Source of the DNA: RDXT01 sp033765305
Lineage (GTDB): Bacteria > Bacteroidota > Bacteroidia > J057
Assembly (NCBI GenBank): GCA_033765305.1
Contig: JANRID010000040.1
Coordinates: 62,001-126,000, forward strand
Reading direction: 5' to 3'
DNA: 64,000 nucleotides
The notes under the pieces were generated by a model. That model ran no database searches. It saw only the letters and a program-made list of their open reading frames with translations, and was not told the origin of the DNA. Of the stretch, positions 29,219 to 37,502 are shown in pieces. Position numbers and translations under genes: made by a program. Positions within the stretch are counted from its first letter, which is position 1. Each line of letters starts with the position of its first letter.

Positions 29219-30730
29219 ATGCAGCCGTTTGTGTTCAAAATGCGCAATGATTCCGCCCCCCCGGCACTGCGGGAGCGGATCGGCGCATGGCGGACGGCAC
29301 TGGCGCAGCTGTTCCAGTTCGACAGCCCCTGGGGATATATCTACGGTACGCTGCTGGCCCTGCTGCTGGGGCGGATGATTGCCGGGCAGGGCATTGCGGC
29401 GGCGACGCTGATGCTGATCGGCCTGGCACTGGTGCCGGGGCTGCTGATTGCGCTGTTTCACGTGCGCTTCGGGCTGGTGCTGCTGCTGAGCGCAGCCTGC
29501 TTTCTTCCCTGGATCAAACGGATGAGCGGCGATTTTCCCGTCAGCATTTTTATCGACGGCGGGATTCTGGCGCTGCTTTTCGGGGTATTTCTCCGCCAGG
29601 TGTATGTGCGGGACTGGCGCTTTGTCCGCAATCCGGTTACGCCGGCGCTGCTGGCCTGGTGCGTGTACTGCCTGCTGGAGCTGCTGAATCCGCTGGCACC
29701 TTCGCGGGTGGCCTGGGTCTATGCGGTGCGCGAATATGCCGGGCATGGGCTGGTCTATTTTGCAGCTGCCTATGCCGTGTCCCAATGGAAGCATCTGGGG
29801 CGCCTGACGTTCTGGATCTTGCTGCTGGCAGGCCTGGGCGCAGTCTATGGCCTGCTGCAGGAGGTATACGGCCTGAGCCGCACGGAGCAGGAGTGGCTGC
29901 TGGCCGGACCCGCGCACGGCGGGAGCCTGTTTGCCAGCGGGCGGAAATTTTCGGTATTTTCTCATCCTTCCATCTTCGGAGCCATGATGGGCGCCGCCTG
30001 GGTGCTGGCGCTGGCGCTGGCGGATGTGCCCGGGATGCGGCGGCGCTACCGGCTTATGCTGGCCGGATTGCTGGTGCTGCTGCTCCCTGCGATGCTGATT
30101 TCAGCGTCCCGGACAGGGTTTTTGGCGCTGGGTGCCGGGCTGGGCTTTCTGACGCTGCTGGGCCGCTGGCGGCCGGCCCTGGCGGGATGGGCTGTGACAG
30201 GCCTGCTGGCCGCCGGGCTGCTGCTGTATCAGGGCCAGAACGAGCGGCTGCTGCACCTGCAGGAGATGTTCCGCCCGGGCGAGATGGCGTCGATGGTGCA
30301 GCAGCTTGAAAATGAGTCGTATGTGCGTTCCTATATCCTCCGCCACCCCATGGGCAGCGGGTTGGGCAGCACCGGTGCCTGGGGCGAGCGTTTTTCGCCG
30401 GAATCGATGCTTTCGCAGTTTCCGGCCTCGGGCGGCTACCTGCGCGTGGCGCTGGAATCGGGCTGGGTGGGGCTGCTGCTGTATTGCCTGCTGCTGCTGA
30501 CGGCGCTCGTCAGCGGGGTGCGGCACTACTTCCGCCTGGAGGATGCCCGCCAGCGGGCCTGGCACGCAGCATACCTGAGCCTGCTGTTTGCGCTGGTGGT
30601 GGCGCATTATACCCATCCGGTGCTGATGGAGCTGCCGCTGAGCCTGATCGCGGCAGTCAGTCTCGGCGTGCTGGCGCGTATTGGCTCGCTGGAGGTGCAG
30701 CCTGCGGCCCCGTTGAATGATCGATCCTGA
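29219..30730 (+). CDS. O-antigen ligase / Wzy-type polysaccharide polymerase-like membrane protein
   Basis: 503 residues with about 12 predicted membrane helices and one large periplasmic loop near residues 340-400. The stretch LISASRTGFLALGAGLGFLTLL and the later LRHPMGSGLGSTGAWG are typical of the WaaL/Wzy family (PF04932), which joins lipid-linked glycans to acceptors or polymerises them. Ligase and polymerase cannot be told apart by sequence alone. It is followed in the same direction by an acyltransferase pair, suggesting work on one envelope or exported glycan. An ATG seven codons in is an alternative start. Confidence 0.8.
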   Translation: MQPFVFKMRNDSAPPALRERIGAWRTALAQLFQFDSPWGYIYGTLLALLLGRMIAGQGIAAATLMLIGLALVPGLLIALFHVRFGLVLLLSAACFLPWIKRMSGDFPVSIFIDGGILALLFGVFLRQVYVRDWRFVRNPVTPALLAWCVYCLLELLNPLAPSRVAWVYAVREYAGHGLVYFAAAYAVSQWKHLGRLTFWILLLAGLGAVYGLLQEVYGLSRTEQEWLLAGPAHGGSLFASGRKFSVFSHPSIFGAMMGAAWVLALALADVPGMRRRYRLMLAGLLVLLLPAMLISASRTGFLALGAGLGFLTLLGRWRPALAGWAVTGLLAAGLLLYQGQNERLLHLQEMFRPGEMASMVQQLENESYVRSYILRHPMGSGLGSTGAWGERFSPESMLSQFPASGGYLRVALESGWVGLLLYCLLLLTALVSGVRHYFRLEDARQRAWHAAYLSLLFALVVAHYTHPVLMELPLSLIAAVSLGVLARIGSLEVQPAAPLNDRS

Positions 30731-30825
30731 CGGTTAACGCATTCCGGCGCGGCATCCGCCAGATTTATGCGGATCTTTGTATTAGCTGCCGGCAGGTTCG
30801 GGTCCGGTTGAATGCTTAAACATCC

Positions 30826-32268
30826 ATGCTGTATAACACCCTGGATTTTGCGGTATTTTATGGGCTGGTATTCGGCTTGTACTGGTTTGTGTTCCGGGAC
30901 CGGCTCCGGATTCAGAATGTGCTGCTGCTGACCGCCAGCTATGTATTCTACGGCTGGTGGGACTGGCGTTTTTTGGGCCTGATTGCCGGCGGATCGCTGG
31001 TGGATTTTGTGTCCAGCTACCAGATGTCGCGCACGGAGGATGCCCGCCGGCGCAAGGCCTGGCTGATGCTGAGTGTGGTCTTCAACCTGGGCATGCTGGG
31101 CTTTTTCAAGTATTTTGGCTTTTTTGTCGATTCGTTTATCGCCCTGGCGCAGTCCTTCGGGGTGACGCTCGGCCCCCGTACGCTCCGGGTGATTCTGCCG
31201 GTGGGCATCAGCTTTTTCGTCTTCCAGTCGCTGAGCTATACGATCGATGTGTACCGCAAGCGGATCAAGGCAGCGACGGATCCGGTGGCCTTTCTGGCGT
31301 TTGTGAGCTTTTTCCCGCAGCTGGTGGCTGGCCCTATCGAGCGGGCGTCCAACCTGCTGCCGCAGTTCTACAAGGCCCGCCGCTTCGATGCGGAGAAGGC
31401 CCGGGAGGGCCTCCGCTACATACTCTGGGGACTGTTTAAAAAGGTGGTGATCGCCGACAGCCTGGGGCAATGTGTGGATCTGGCCGTGGCGCATCATGAG
31501 GCGTACCGGGGGAGCGTGCTGGCCGTGAGTGTGTTCCTGTTTGCTATCCAGCTGTACTGCGATTTTTCCGGCTACTCCGATATGGCCTACGGTACGGCCC
31601 GCCTCCTGGGTTTCGACCTGATGCGCAATTTCAATCTGCCCTATTTTGCCCGCGATATTTTTGATTTCTGGCGCCGCTGGCATATTTCGCTTACGACCTG
31701 GTTCCGGGATTATGTGTTTCTGCCGCTGAGCAAGGGCAAGACGAATCTCTCGAAGGCGATGCTGATCCGCAACTACCTGATTACGTTCACGGTAAGCGGT
31801 CTCTGGCACGGCGCAAACTGGACCTACGTGATCTGGGGGGTGCTGCATGGCCTGTACCATATTCCGTATATTCTGTTTCCGCAGCTGAAATCGACCATCC
31901 AGCAGACCCGCCCGCCGTATACGGTTCCGGGCACGGTGCGGGCCGGCCTGCAGATCGGCCTGACGCTGGGGCTGAATCTGTTTGCGCTGATGTTCTTTAT
32001 GTCGCCCAGCGTGGCGCATGCGCTGAGCTATATGGGCCATCTGTTTACGCCCAGCTTGTTTCAGGAGCTGAATGACTTCCGCCTGGAGTTTGCCGGCGCG
32101 CTGGCGTTTCTGGGGCTGGAATGGGTGGTGTTTCACTACCGGAAGCATCATCCGCTGGAGATCGGCCACTGGCCGGCAGTGCTGCGCTGGTCGGTCTACT
32201 ATGCGATGGTGCTGGTGATCCTGTATTTCAACTACGAACGCCGGGCTTTTATCTATTTCCAGTTCTGA
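30826..32268 (+). CDS. MBOAT-family O-acyltransferase (AlgI/DltB-like)
   Basis: 480 residues with about ten helices. MBOAT hallmarks: GISFFVFQSLSYTIDVYR, PQLVAGPIERASNLLPQF, DFWRRWHISLTTWFRDYVFLPL and the catalytic histidine in SGLWHGANWTYVIWGVLHG. In alginate and peptidoglycan systems such proteins move acyl groups across the inner membrane to a periplasmic partner. The gene is followed six bases later by an SGNH-like protein, which is the expected partner. The acceptor is inferred to be a cell-surface polysaccharide. Confidence 0.93.
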   Translation: MLYNTLDFAVFYGLVFGLYWFVFRDRLRIQNVLLLTASYVFYGWWDWRFLGLIAGGSLVDFVSSYQMSRTEDARRRKAWLMLSVVFNLGMLGFFKYFGFFVDSFIALAQSFGVTLGPRTLRVILPVGISFFVFQSLSYTIDVYRKRIKAATDPVAFLAFVSFFPQLVAGPIERASNLLPQFYKARRFDAEKAREGLRYILWGLFKKVVIADSLGQCVDLAVAHHEAYRGSVLAVSVFLFAIQLYCDFSGYSDMAYGTARLLGFDLMRNFNLPYFARDIFDFWRRWHISLTTWFRDYVFLPLSKGKTNLSKAMLIRNYLITFTVSGLWHGANWTYVIWGVLHGLYHIPYILFPQLKSTIQQTRPPYTVPGTVRAGLQIGLTLGLNLFALMFFMSPSVAHALSYMGHLFTPSLFQELNDFRLEFAGALAFLGLEWVVFHYRKHHPLEIGHWPAVLRWSVYYAMVLVILYFNYERRAFIYFQF

Positions 32269-32274
32269 CGCGCT

Positions 32275-33198
32275 ATGAAGGCTTTTCTCCTGCGGTTTTT
32301 GGGGTTTTCGCTGCCGGTGCTGCTGCTGCTGCTGGGCCTGGAGCTGCTGCAGCGCAGCCTGCCGAATCACTACGAGCGCAAGAAGGCGCTGCTGGAGCAG
32401 CAGGCGGCCAGCCTGCATACGCTGATTCTGGGGAGTTCGCATACGTATCTGGGAATCGCCCCGGATCTGCTCGATGGGCCTGCCTATAATATGGCTTCGA
32501 CGGCGCAGACGCTGTACTACGATCTGTTTCTGCTGGAGCGCTACCTGGACCGGATGCCCAGCCTGCGCACGGTAATGGTGCCGGTGTCGTACTCTTCGCT
32601 GGGCGCTGAATCAGACCGGAATCCGGGCGATTACAACAAGAGCTACCACTATGCTTATTTTTTCGGCACGAAGGACTTCGTCAAGCCTTTGTCGGCCCGC
32701 CGCTTCAGCCTGACGGCGCTTTTTACGGTAAAAGGGTCGGTGGACCGCGCCTGGGGCTATTTCATGGAGGGGGATTCGCTGATCGAGTTCCGCCCCGATG
32801 GGTGGTTTGCGACGGAGGAGCAGCGGGATCTGCTAAAGAATGCGGCGGAATCGGCGCCGTTTCATGACCGGTACTATGATGAACGTCTGCATGGGGTGAA
32901 TCTGGCCCGCCTGGCGGCGATTGTCAGCCGCTGCCGCATGCGCGGCGTGGAGCCTGTGCTGATCTCGATGCCGATGCATCCGGCCTATATGCGCCAGGTC
33001 CGGGCCGACCGCTATGCCTATATGACGCAGGCTGCCGACTCGCTGAGCCGCGCACATGGAGTGCGCTACCTGAATTTCACGGAGGATCCGCGATTTGAGG
33101 ATGCGGATTTCTTCGACTCCAATCACCTGCGCCGCCAGGGCGCGGAAAAGCTGACACGTATCCTGCGGGATACGCTGGCACGTCCGGCAGGAGAGTAG
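32275..33198 (+). CDS. SGNH/GDSL-like protein, likely periplasmic acyltransferase partner of the MBOAT
   Basis: 307 residues. An N-terminal helix (residues 3-22) is an anchor or uncleaved signal, and the rest is predicted periplasmic. SGNH features visible: block I ILGSSHTYLGI (nucleophile serine in GSS), and block V DADFFDSNHLRRQGAEKL (Asp and His). The family often transfers acetyl groups delivered by MBOAT proteins, as AlgJ/AlgX do. No deacetylase or other glycan genes follow; the next gene is convergent. Confidence 0.78.
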   Translation: MKAFLLRFLGFSLPVLLLLLGLELLQRSLPNHYERKKALLEQQAASLHTLILGSSHTYLGIAPDLLDGPAYNMASTAQTLYYDLFLLERYLDRMPSLRTVMVPVSYSSLGAESDRNPGDYNKSYHYAYFFGTKDFVKPLSARRFSLTALFTVKGSVDRAWGYFMEGDSLIEFRPDGWFATEEQRDLLKNAAESAPFHDRYYDERLHGVNLARLAAIVSRCRMRGVEPVLISMPMHPAYMRQVRADRYAYMTQAADSLSRAHGVRYLNFTEDPRFEDADFFDSNHLRRQGAEKLTRILRDTLARPAGE

Positions 33199-33224
33199 GG
33201 CGGCGTCAGCCGCCTGGAGTCTTT

Positions 33225-33244
33225 CCCCCCCGGCAACGGGGGGG
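33225..33244 (+). terminator. Short perfect G/C hairpin between convergent genes
   Basis: Seven C then G pairs with C then seven G around a GCAA tetraloop. It lies 27 bases past the SGNH-like gene and before the rrf2 stop. There is no T run after it on either strand, only TTT before it. Confidence 0.4.
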
Positions 33245-33277
33245 ACCAAGGGGGGGCAGCACCCGCAGGCCGAAGGC

Positions 33278-33709
33278 CTACCGCACCAGAAAAGCCGTGC
33301 CCCTGCCTACTTCGTCCGCCAGATCCTGCAGCGTCTTCGTCCGCAAACTCTCCAGCAGGCCGTCCCGGCACCGGCCAAAGTCGGCATGCATCGGGCAAGG
33401 CTTCTCCGCATTGCAATGCCGGATGCCCAGCAGGCAGGTGGAAAATACAATGCTGCCGTCCGTAATCTTCAGAATCTCCAGCAGGTTGAGCCCGCTCGTC
33501 CGGCTGTTGGGATAAAAACCGCCGTTGGGGCCCTTGGTGGATTCCAGCACCTCGTGCCGGACCAGGTCCTGCATGATCTTGCCCAGGAAGTGATGCGGCA
33601 CGTCGAGCGCCGCAGACAGGTCCTGCAGGCTCACTTTCTGATCCTCCCTGCCGTGCAGCACCACATACGTAGCGGCCCTGAGCGCATAGCCATAAGTCTT
33701 GGAAAACAT
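33278..33709 (-). CDS. Rrf2-family Fe-S transcriptional regulator (NsrR/IscR-like) of the nos locus
   Basis: 143 residues. The winged helix includes SLQDLSAALDVPHHFLGKIMQDL and the wing STKGPNGGFYPN, as in IscR/NsrR. Candidate cluster ligands are Cys92, Cys99 and Cys105 (spacing C-x6-C-x5-C), with Cys114 in addition. Such proteins sense NO, O2 or Fe-S status. It is transcribed away from the nos genes; its promoter overlaps an 18-base palindrome that recurs at the nos start, so self-control and control of nos are both inferred. I chose the ATG at 33709, where the family N-terminus MFSKTYGYALRA begins. Confidence 0.93.
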   Translation of the reverse strand: MFSKTYGYALRAATYVVLHGREDQKVSLQDLSAALDVPHHFLGKIMQDLVRHEVLESTKGPNGGFYPNSRTSGLNLLEILKITDGSIVFSTCLLGIRHCNAEKPCPMHADFGRCRDGLLESLRTKTLQDLADEVGRGTAFLVR

Positions 33710-33780
33710 CCGTACACGTCCTGTATTTCGTCCAGTATCCGCCGGGATAGCACGGAATCTGATGCATACCACGAGCAATG

Positions 33781-33788
33781 CAAATATA
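33781..33788 (-). promoter_or_regulatory. -7 element of the rrf2 promoter
   Basis: TATATTTG on the minus strand, a full consensus match, about 72 bases before the rrf2 start codon. The palindrome at 33788-33805 lies between it and the position expected for the -33 element, so binding there would block polymerase. Confidence 0.7.
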
Positions 33789-33805
33789 AAGAGTTAAAAC
33801 TCTTT
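33788..33805. promoter_or_regulatory. Palindromic operator 1 (rrf2 side)
   Basis: AAAGAGTTAAAACTCTTT: nine-base arms with one central mismatch. It is 17 of 18 identical to the perfect palindrome at 33884-33901. Probably bound by the Rrf2 protein. Confidence 0.75.
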
Positions 33806-33810
33806 TTTGC

Positions 33811-33824
33811 ATGATAATGATCAT
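33811..33824. promoter_or_regulatory. CRP/FNR-type dyad between the two operators
   Basis: ATGAT, four bases, ATCAT; compare the FNR consensus TTGAT-N4-ATCAA. Its centre is about 66 bases before the predicted nos start and about 42 before the predicted rrf2 start, both workable activator positions. The binding protein is not in this window. Confidence 0.5.
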
Positions 33825-33869
33825 CGCCTGAAGAGAGTTTATGCATTCCCGGGGCAGGCAGTCGGTAAA

Positions 33870-33877
33870 TATATTTG
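33870..33877 (+). promoter_or_regulatory. -7 element of the nos operon promoter
   Basis: TATATTTG, full consensus, about 50 bases before the cytochrome gene. No good -33 element sits 17-21 bases upstream, which suggests dependence on an activator. Confidence 0.65.
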
Positions 33878-33883
33878 CGATAT

Positions 33884-33901
33884 AAAGAGTTTAAACTCTT
33901 T
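33884..33901. promoter_or_regulatory. Palindromic operator 2 (nos side)
   Basis: AAAGAGTTTAAACTCTTT, a perfect 18-base palindrome starting at about +1 of the nos transcript. A related half-site (AGAGAGTTT) is seen near 33832-33840. Confidence 0.75.
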
Positions 33902-33925
33902 TAATACGAAAACAAAACCTATCCT

Positions 33926-34390
33926 ATGGCCCTCCGACTCCTGCTGATCTGCTGCATGGCCGCCGCCCTGAGCGCCTGCACCTCCAAAGAACAAGCCGCC
34001 CGCGACGCGAAAAATGCGCCCTCCCCTGCGGAGGTGGCTGTGCCTCAGCCCGAAGTGCATGGAAAGCCGGTCTCGACCGTCAAGCTGACCAATCCGCTTG
34101 ATGCCGAGTGGGTGAGCACCGGTAAAAGTATCTATGAAACCAAGTGTCTGGCCTGCCACCGTCTCACCACCGACCGACTCGTAGGACCGGGCTGGGCTGG
34201 GGTGACCCAGCGCCGCACGCCTGAGTGGATTATGAACATGATCACCAACGTGGAAATGATGCTCGCCACCGACGAAGAAGCCCAGAAGCAGCTCGAACTC
34301 TGTCTCGTGCGCATGCCCAACCAGAATGTCTCCGAAGCTGACGCACGCAAAATCCTGGAATTCATGCGCCAGAACGATGGCGAAAAATAA
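33926..34390 (+). CDS. c-type cytochrome lipoprotein of the nos operon
   Basis: 154 residues. Lipobox LSAC with Cys18; one haem motif CLACH at 74-78; candidate axial Met in VRMPNQ near residue 130. It is anchored in the periplasm and probably hands electrons from the quinol/cytochrome chain to NosZ, as cytochromes in clade II nos clusters are thought to do. First gene of the operon, 27 bases before nosZ. Confidence 0.9.
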   Translation: MALRLLLICCMAAALSACTSKEQAARDAKNAPSPAEVAVPQPEVHGKPVSTVKLTNPLDAEWVSTGKSIYETKCLACHRLTTDRLVGPGWAGVTQRRTPEWIMNMITNVEMMLATDEEAQKQLELCLVRMPNQNVSEADARKILEFMRQNDGEK

Positions 34391-34417
34391 GCCTCAACGT
34401 TACAACTCCCTGATCTT

Positions 34418-36418
34418 ATGAATGCTCGAATCAGCGTATTATGCAGGGCTGTGCCCGCGCTTGTGCTCGCCCTGGGCGTGCTGGCAGGCTGCGCCCCCAA
34501 GAACCCCACGCAGTCCCTCACCGGCGACGCCGCTTCGAAGGTGTATGTAGCCCCCGGCCAGTATGACGAATTCTACAACATCGTCTCCGGCGGATTCAAC
34601 GGCCAGGTCAGCGTATATGGAATCCCCTCCGGCCGCCTCTTCAGGATTATTCCGGTATTTTCACTGTCGCCGGAAAATGGCTGGGGCTTCAGCGAGGAAA
34701 CCAAGCCCATGCTGAATACCTCCCACGGATTTACGCCCTGGGACGACAGCCACCACATCGCCCTGTCCACGACCAACGGCGAGCATGACGGAAAATGGGC
34801 CTTCGTCAATGCCAACAATACCCCGCGCATCGCCCGCATCAACCTGAAAACCTTCCGCACCGAGGAAATCATCGAGATCCCCAATGCCTCCGGCAACCAC
34901 TCCTCGCCCTTCCTCACCGAAAACTCCGAGTACGCCGTCGCCGGTACCCGCTTCTCCTTCCCCCTGGACTACAAAGGCGCCAACACCGATGTGCCCATCA
35001 ACACCTATAAGGAGAACTTCAAAGGCACGGTTTCATTCGTGAAAATCGATCCCCAGGACGGCAACATGAGCATCGGCTTCCAACTGCTGCTGCCGGGCGT
35101 CAATTTCGACCTCTCCCGGGGCGGCCGCGGCCCCTCGCACGACTGGTTCTTCTTCTCCTGCTACAACACCGAGCAGGCCAGCACCCTCCTCGAAGTCAAT
35201 GCTTCGCAAAAGGACAAGGACTTCATCATGGCGGTGAACTGGAAAAAGTGCGAGGAATACGTGAAAGCAGGCAAGGGCCGCAAACTGCCGGTCAGCTACA
35301 TGAACAACGAATACTCCGACCGTACCCACAGCGCAACGTCGACGACGGTGACGGAAGTGACCGTGCTCGATCCCCGCGAGCTGAAGGATGTGGTCTACTT
35401 CATGCCCTGCCCCAAGTCGCCCCACGGCTGCGACGTCGATCCGACCGGTAAATACATCGTCGGCTCCGGTAAGCTGGCTGCCATGATCCCGGTCTTCTCC
35501 TTCGACAAAATGCTGAAAGCCATCGAAGAGAAAAACTTCGAGGCGGAATACGACGGACTGCCGGTGCTGAAGTACGATGCCGTCCTGCACGGCGAGGTGC
35601 AGAAGCCGGGCCTGGGGCCCTTGCACACCGAGTTTGATGCCAATGGCTTCGCCTACACCTCCTTTTTCGTCTCGTCGGAGATTGTGAAGTGGAATGTGGA
35701 AAAACTGGAAGTGGTGGACCGCGTCCCGACCTATTACTCCATCGGCCACCTGAGCGTGCCCGGCGGCCCCACCCGCAAGCCCCACGGCAAATATGTGATC
35801 GCCTACAACAAGATCACCAAGGACCGCTACCTGCCGACCGGCCCCGAACTGACCCAGTCGGCTCAGCTCTATGACATCACCGGCGACAAGATGAAGCTCC
35901 TCCTGGACTTCCCCACCGTCGGCGAGCCCCACTACGCCGAAGCCATTCCGGCCTCGATGGTCGCTCCGAATTCGGTCAAAATCTTCAAGATCGAAGAGAA
36001 TGAGCACCCCTACGCAGCCAAAGGAGAGAAGGAAGCAAAGGTAGTCCGCGAGGGCAACCAAGTGCATGTGTACATGACCTCCATCCGCTCGCACTTTACG
36101 CCGGACAACATCGAAGGCGTCCGCCTGGGCGATGAAGTGTACTTCCACGTCACCAACCTCGAACAGGACTGGGATGTGCCGCACGGCTTCGCCGTCAAAG
36201 GCGCCGCCAATGCCGAAATCCTCATCATGCCCGGCGAAACCTCCACCCTCAAGTGGATTCCCGACCGTGTAGGCGTGATTCCGGTCTACTGCACCGACTT
36301 CTGCTCGGCACTGCACCAGGAAATGCAAGGATATGTGCGCGTATCGCCCGCGGGCTCCAATGTGCCCCTGAAATACAGCACGGGCGGCACGCCCGAAGCA
36401 GGCCTCGCGGCTCAGTAA
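34418..36418 (+). CDS. nosZ: Nitrous oxide reductase, clade II (Sec-exported lipoprotein form)
   Basis: Reduces N2O to N2 with CuA and CuZ centres. 666 residues. The signal ends in lipobox LAGC (Cys25) and there is no twin-arginine motif, unlike clade I enzymes. The seven-blade propeller carries the histidines that bind CuZ, starting with DDSHH (109-113). The C-terminal cupredoxin domain has the CuA ligands C625, C629, H633 and M636 in CTDFCSALHQEM, with a further His in DVPHGFAV. The enzyme appears intact. A hairpin follows at 36430-36459. Confidence 0.97.
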   Translation: MNARISVLCRAVPALVLALGVLAGCAPKNPTQSLTGDAASKVYVAPGQYDEFYNIVSGGFNGQVSVYGIPSGRLFRIIPVFSLSPENGWGFSEETKPMLNTSHGFTPWDDSHHIALSTTNGEHDGKWAFVNANNTPRIARINLKTFRTEEIIEIPNASGNHSSPFLTENSEYAVAGTRFSFPLDYKGANTDVPINTYKENFKGTVSFVKIDPQDGNMSIGFQLLLPGVNFDLSRGGRGPSHDWFFFSCYNTEQASTLLEVNASQKDKDFIMAVNWKKCEEYVKAGKGRKLPVSYMNNEYSDRTHSATSTTVTEVTVLDPRELKDVVYFMPCPKSPHGCDVDPTGKYIVGSGKLAAMIPVFSFDKMLKAIEEKNFEAEYDGLPVLKYDAVLHGEVQKPGLGPLHTEFDANGFAYTSFFVSSEIVKWNVEKLEVVDRVPTYYSIGHLSVPGGPTRKPHGKYVIAYNKITKDRYLPTGPELTQSAQLYDITGDKMKLLLDFPTVGEPHYAEAIPASMVAPNSVKIFKIEENEHPYAAKGEKEAKVVREGNQVHVYMTSIRSHFTPDNIEGVRLGDEVYFHVTNLEQDWDVPHGFAVKGAANAEILIMPGETSTLKWIPDRVGVIPVYCTDFCSALHQEMQGYVRVSPAGSNVPLKYSTGGTPEAGLAAQ

Positions 36419-36429
36419 TCCTCCTGCCT

Positions 36430-36459
36430 GAAGGGGCAGGCCTCCCGGGCTGCCCCTTC
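36430..36459 (+). promoter_or_regulatory. Intra-operon hairpin between nosZ and the nosL fusion gene
   Basis: GAAGGGGCAG (36430-36439) and CTGCCCCTTC (36450-36459) form a perfect ten-pair stem with a ten-base loop. No T run follows. It may stabilise the nosZ message or lower read-through to the accessory genes. Confidence 0.55.
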
Positions 36460-36473
36460 CAATTTCTGCTCCT

Positions 36474-37502
36474 ATGAAACTCAGCAACTTTTCCCGCTTC
36501 CTCCTCGGAGGCGCCAGCCTCGCCATGATCGCGACGTATTTCCTTCCGCTGTGGCAGATCCAGCTTTGGGCGCCCCAGTATCCCGAAGGGCTGAACATGA
36601 AGATCTGGCACAACCGCCTCAGCGGAGCCTTCGACATCATCAACGGTCTCAACCACTACATCGGCATGCGGGAAATCAAAGCGGAGATGTTCCCGGAGTT
36701 CCAGTACATCGGCATCCTGCTGGGGATCTTCATCCTCATGGGCCTGCTGACGGCCGTCGTGGGCAGCCTGCGCCTGCTCTGGGCCTTTGTGGGCATGGCC
36801 GTTGCCTATGGCGCCGCTGCACTGTGGGATTTTTACCGCTGGGGCTACGACTACGGCCACAACCTCGACCCGCACGCGGCCATCATCGTGCCGGGCATGG
36901 CGTACCAGCCGCCGGTCATCGGCTATAAGAACCTGCTGAACTTCACCGCCTACTCCGGCCCGGATCTGGGCGGCTGGGTGATCATTGCGGTGGGGCTGAT
37001 CGCGGTGGGGCTGCTGGCTTTCGAGGGGTACTCGGCCCGCAAGCAGGCCCGCGCCGCCGTGACGCCGCTGGCCGGCACGGTGCTCCTGGGCCTGAGCTTC
37101 ATGCTCTTCCAGTCCTGCAAAACGCCGGGTCCGGAGCCCATCCGCTACGGCCAGGATGCCTGCCACGCCTGTAAAATGACCCTGACCGACAAGCGCTTCG
37201 GCGCCGAGATCGTGACGAAGACCGGCAAGGTGTACAAGTTCGACGACCTCAACTGCCTCGATGGCCACCTGCGCGCGGGCGCCGTGGAGCCCGCGCAGGT
37301 CGCAGGCCGCTATGCCGTCGACTTTCTGCACGTGAACAGCTTCGTGCCGCTGGAGCAGGCTTTTCTGCTGCGCAGCGAGGCCATCCGCAGCCCCATGCGC
37401 AGCGATCTGGCCGTATTCCGCTCGGCAGCGGCCCGCGACTCCGTACGCGCCCGCAGCGGCGGCGAAGCCCTTGATTGGCCCACCGCTCAACGCAGCTTCT
37501 GA
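36474..37502 (+). CDS. nosL: Membrane protein fused to a NosL copper-chaperone domain
   Basis: 342 residues in two parts. The first 190 residues hold four membrane helices (about 8-27, 78-97, 100-118, 166-184), resembling the small membrane protein often coded between nosZ and nosL in Bacteroidota. The second part is NosL: the lipobox-like LFQSC at 211-215, then the copper site CHACKM at 230-235 and the family segment YKFDDLNCLDGHL. NosL delivers Cu(I) for CuZ assembly. The old signal peptide of NosL appears kept as a fifth helix (about 197-214). A GTG near 37059 could allow separate NosL synthesis. The stop overlaps the nosD start by one base. Confidence 0.88.
   Translation: MKLSNFSRFLLGGASLAMIATYFLPLWQIQLWAPQYPEGLNMKIWHNRLSGAFDIINGLNHYIGMREIKAEMFPEFQYIGILLGIFILMGLLTAVVGSLRLLWAFVGMAVAYGAAALWDFYRWGYDYGHNLDPHAAIIVPGMAYQPPVIGYKNLLNFTAYSGPDLGGWVIIAVGLIAVGLLAFEGYSARKQARAAVTPLAGTVLLGLSFMLFQSCKTPGPEPIRYGQDACHACKMTLTDKRFGAEIVTKTGKVYKFDDLNCLDGHLRAGAVEPAQVAGRYAVDFLHVNSFVPLEQAFLLRSEAIRSPMRSDLAVFRSAAARDSVRARSGGEALDWPTAQRSF

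Noticed and set aside
30754..30780. Small hairpin ATCCGC/GCGGAT before the MBOAT gene
   Set aside because: Only six pairs, nine-base loop and a short CTTT; too weak to call a terminator.
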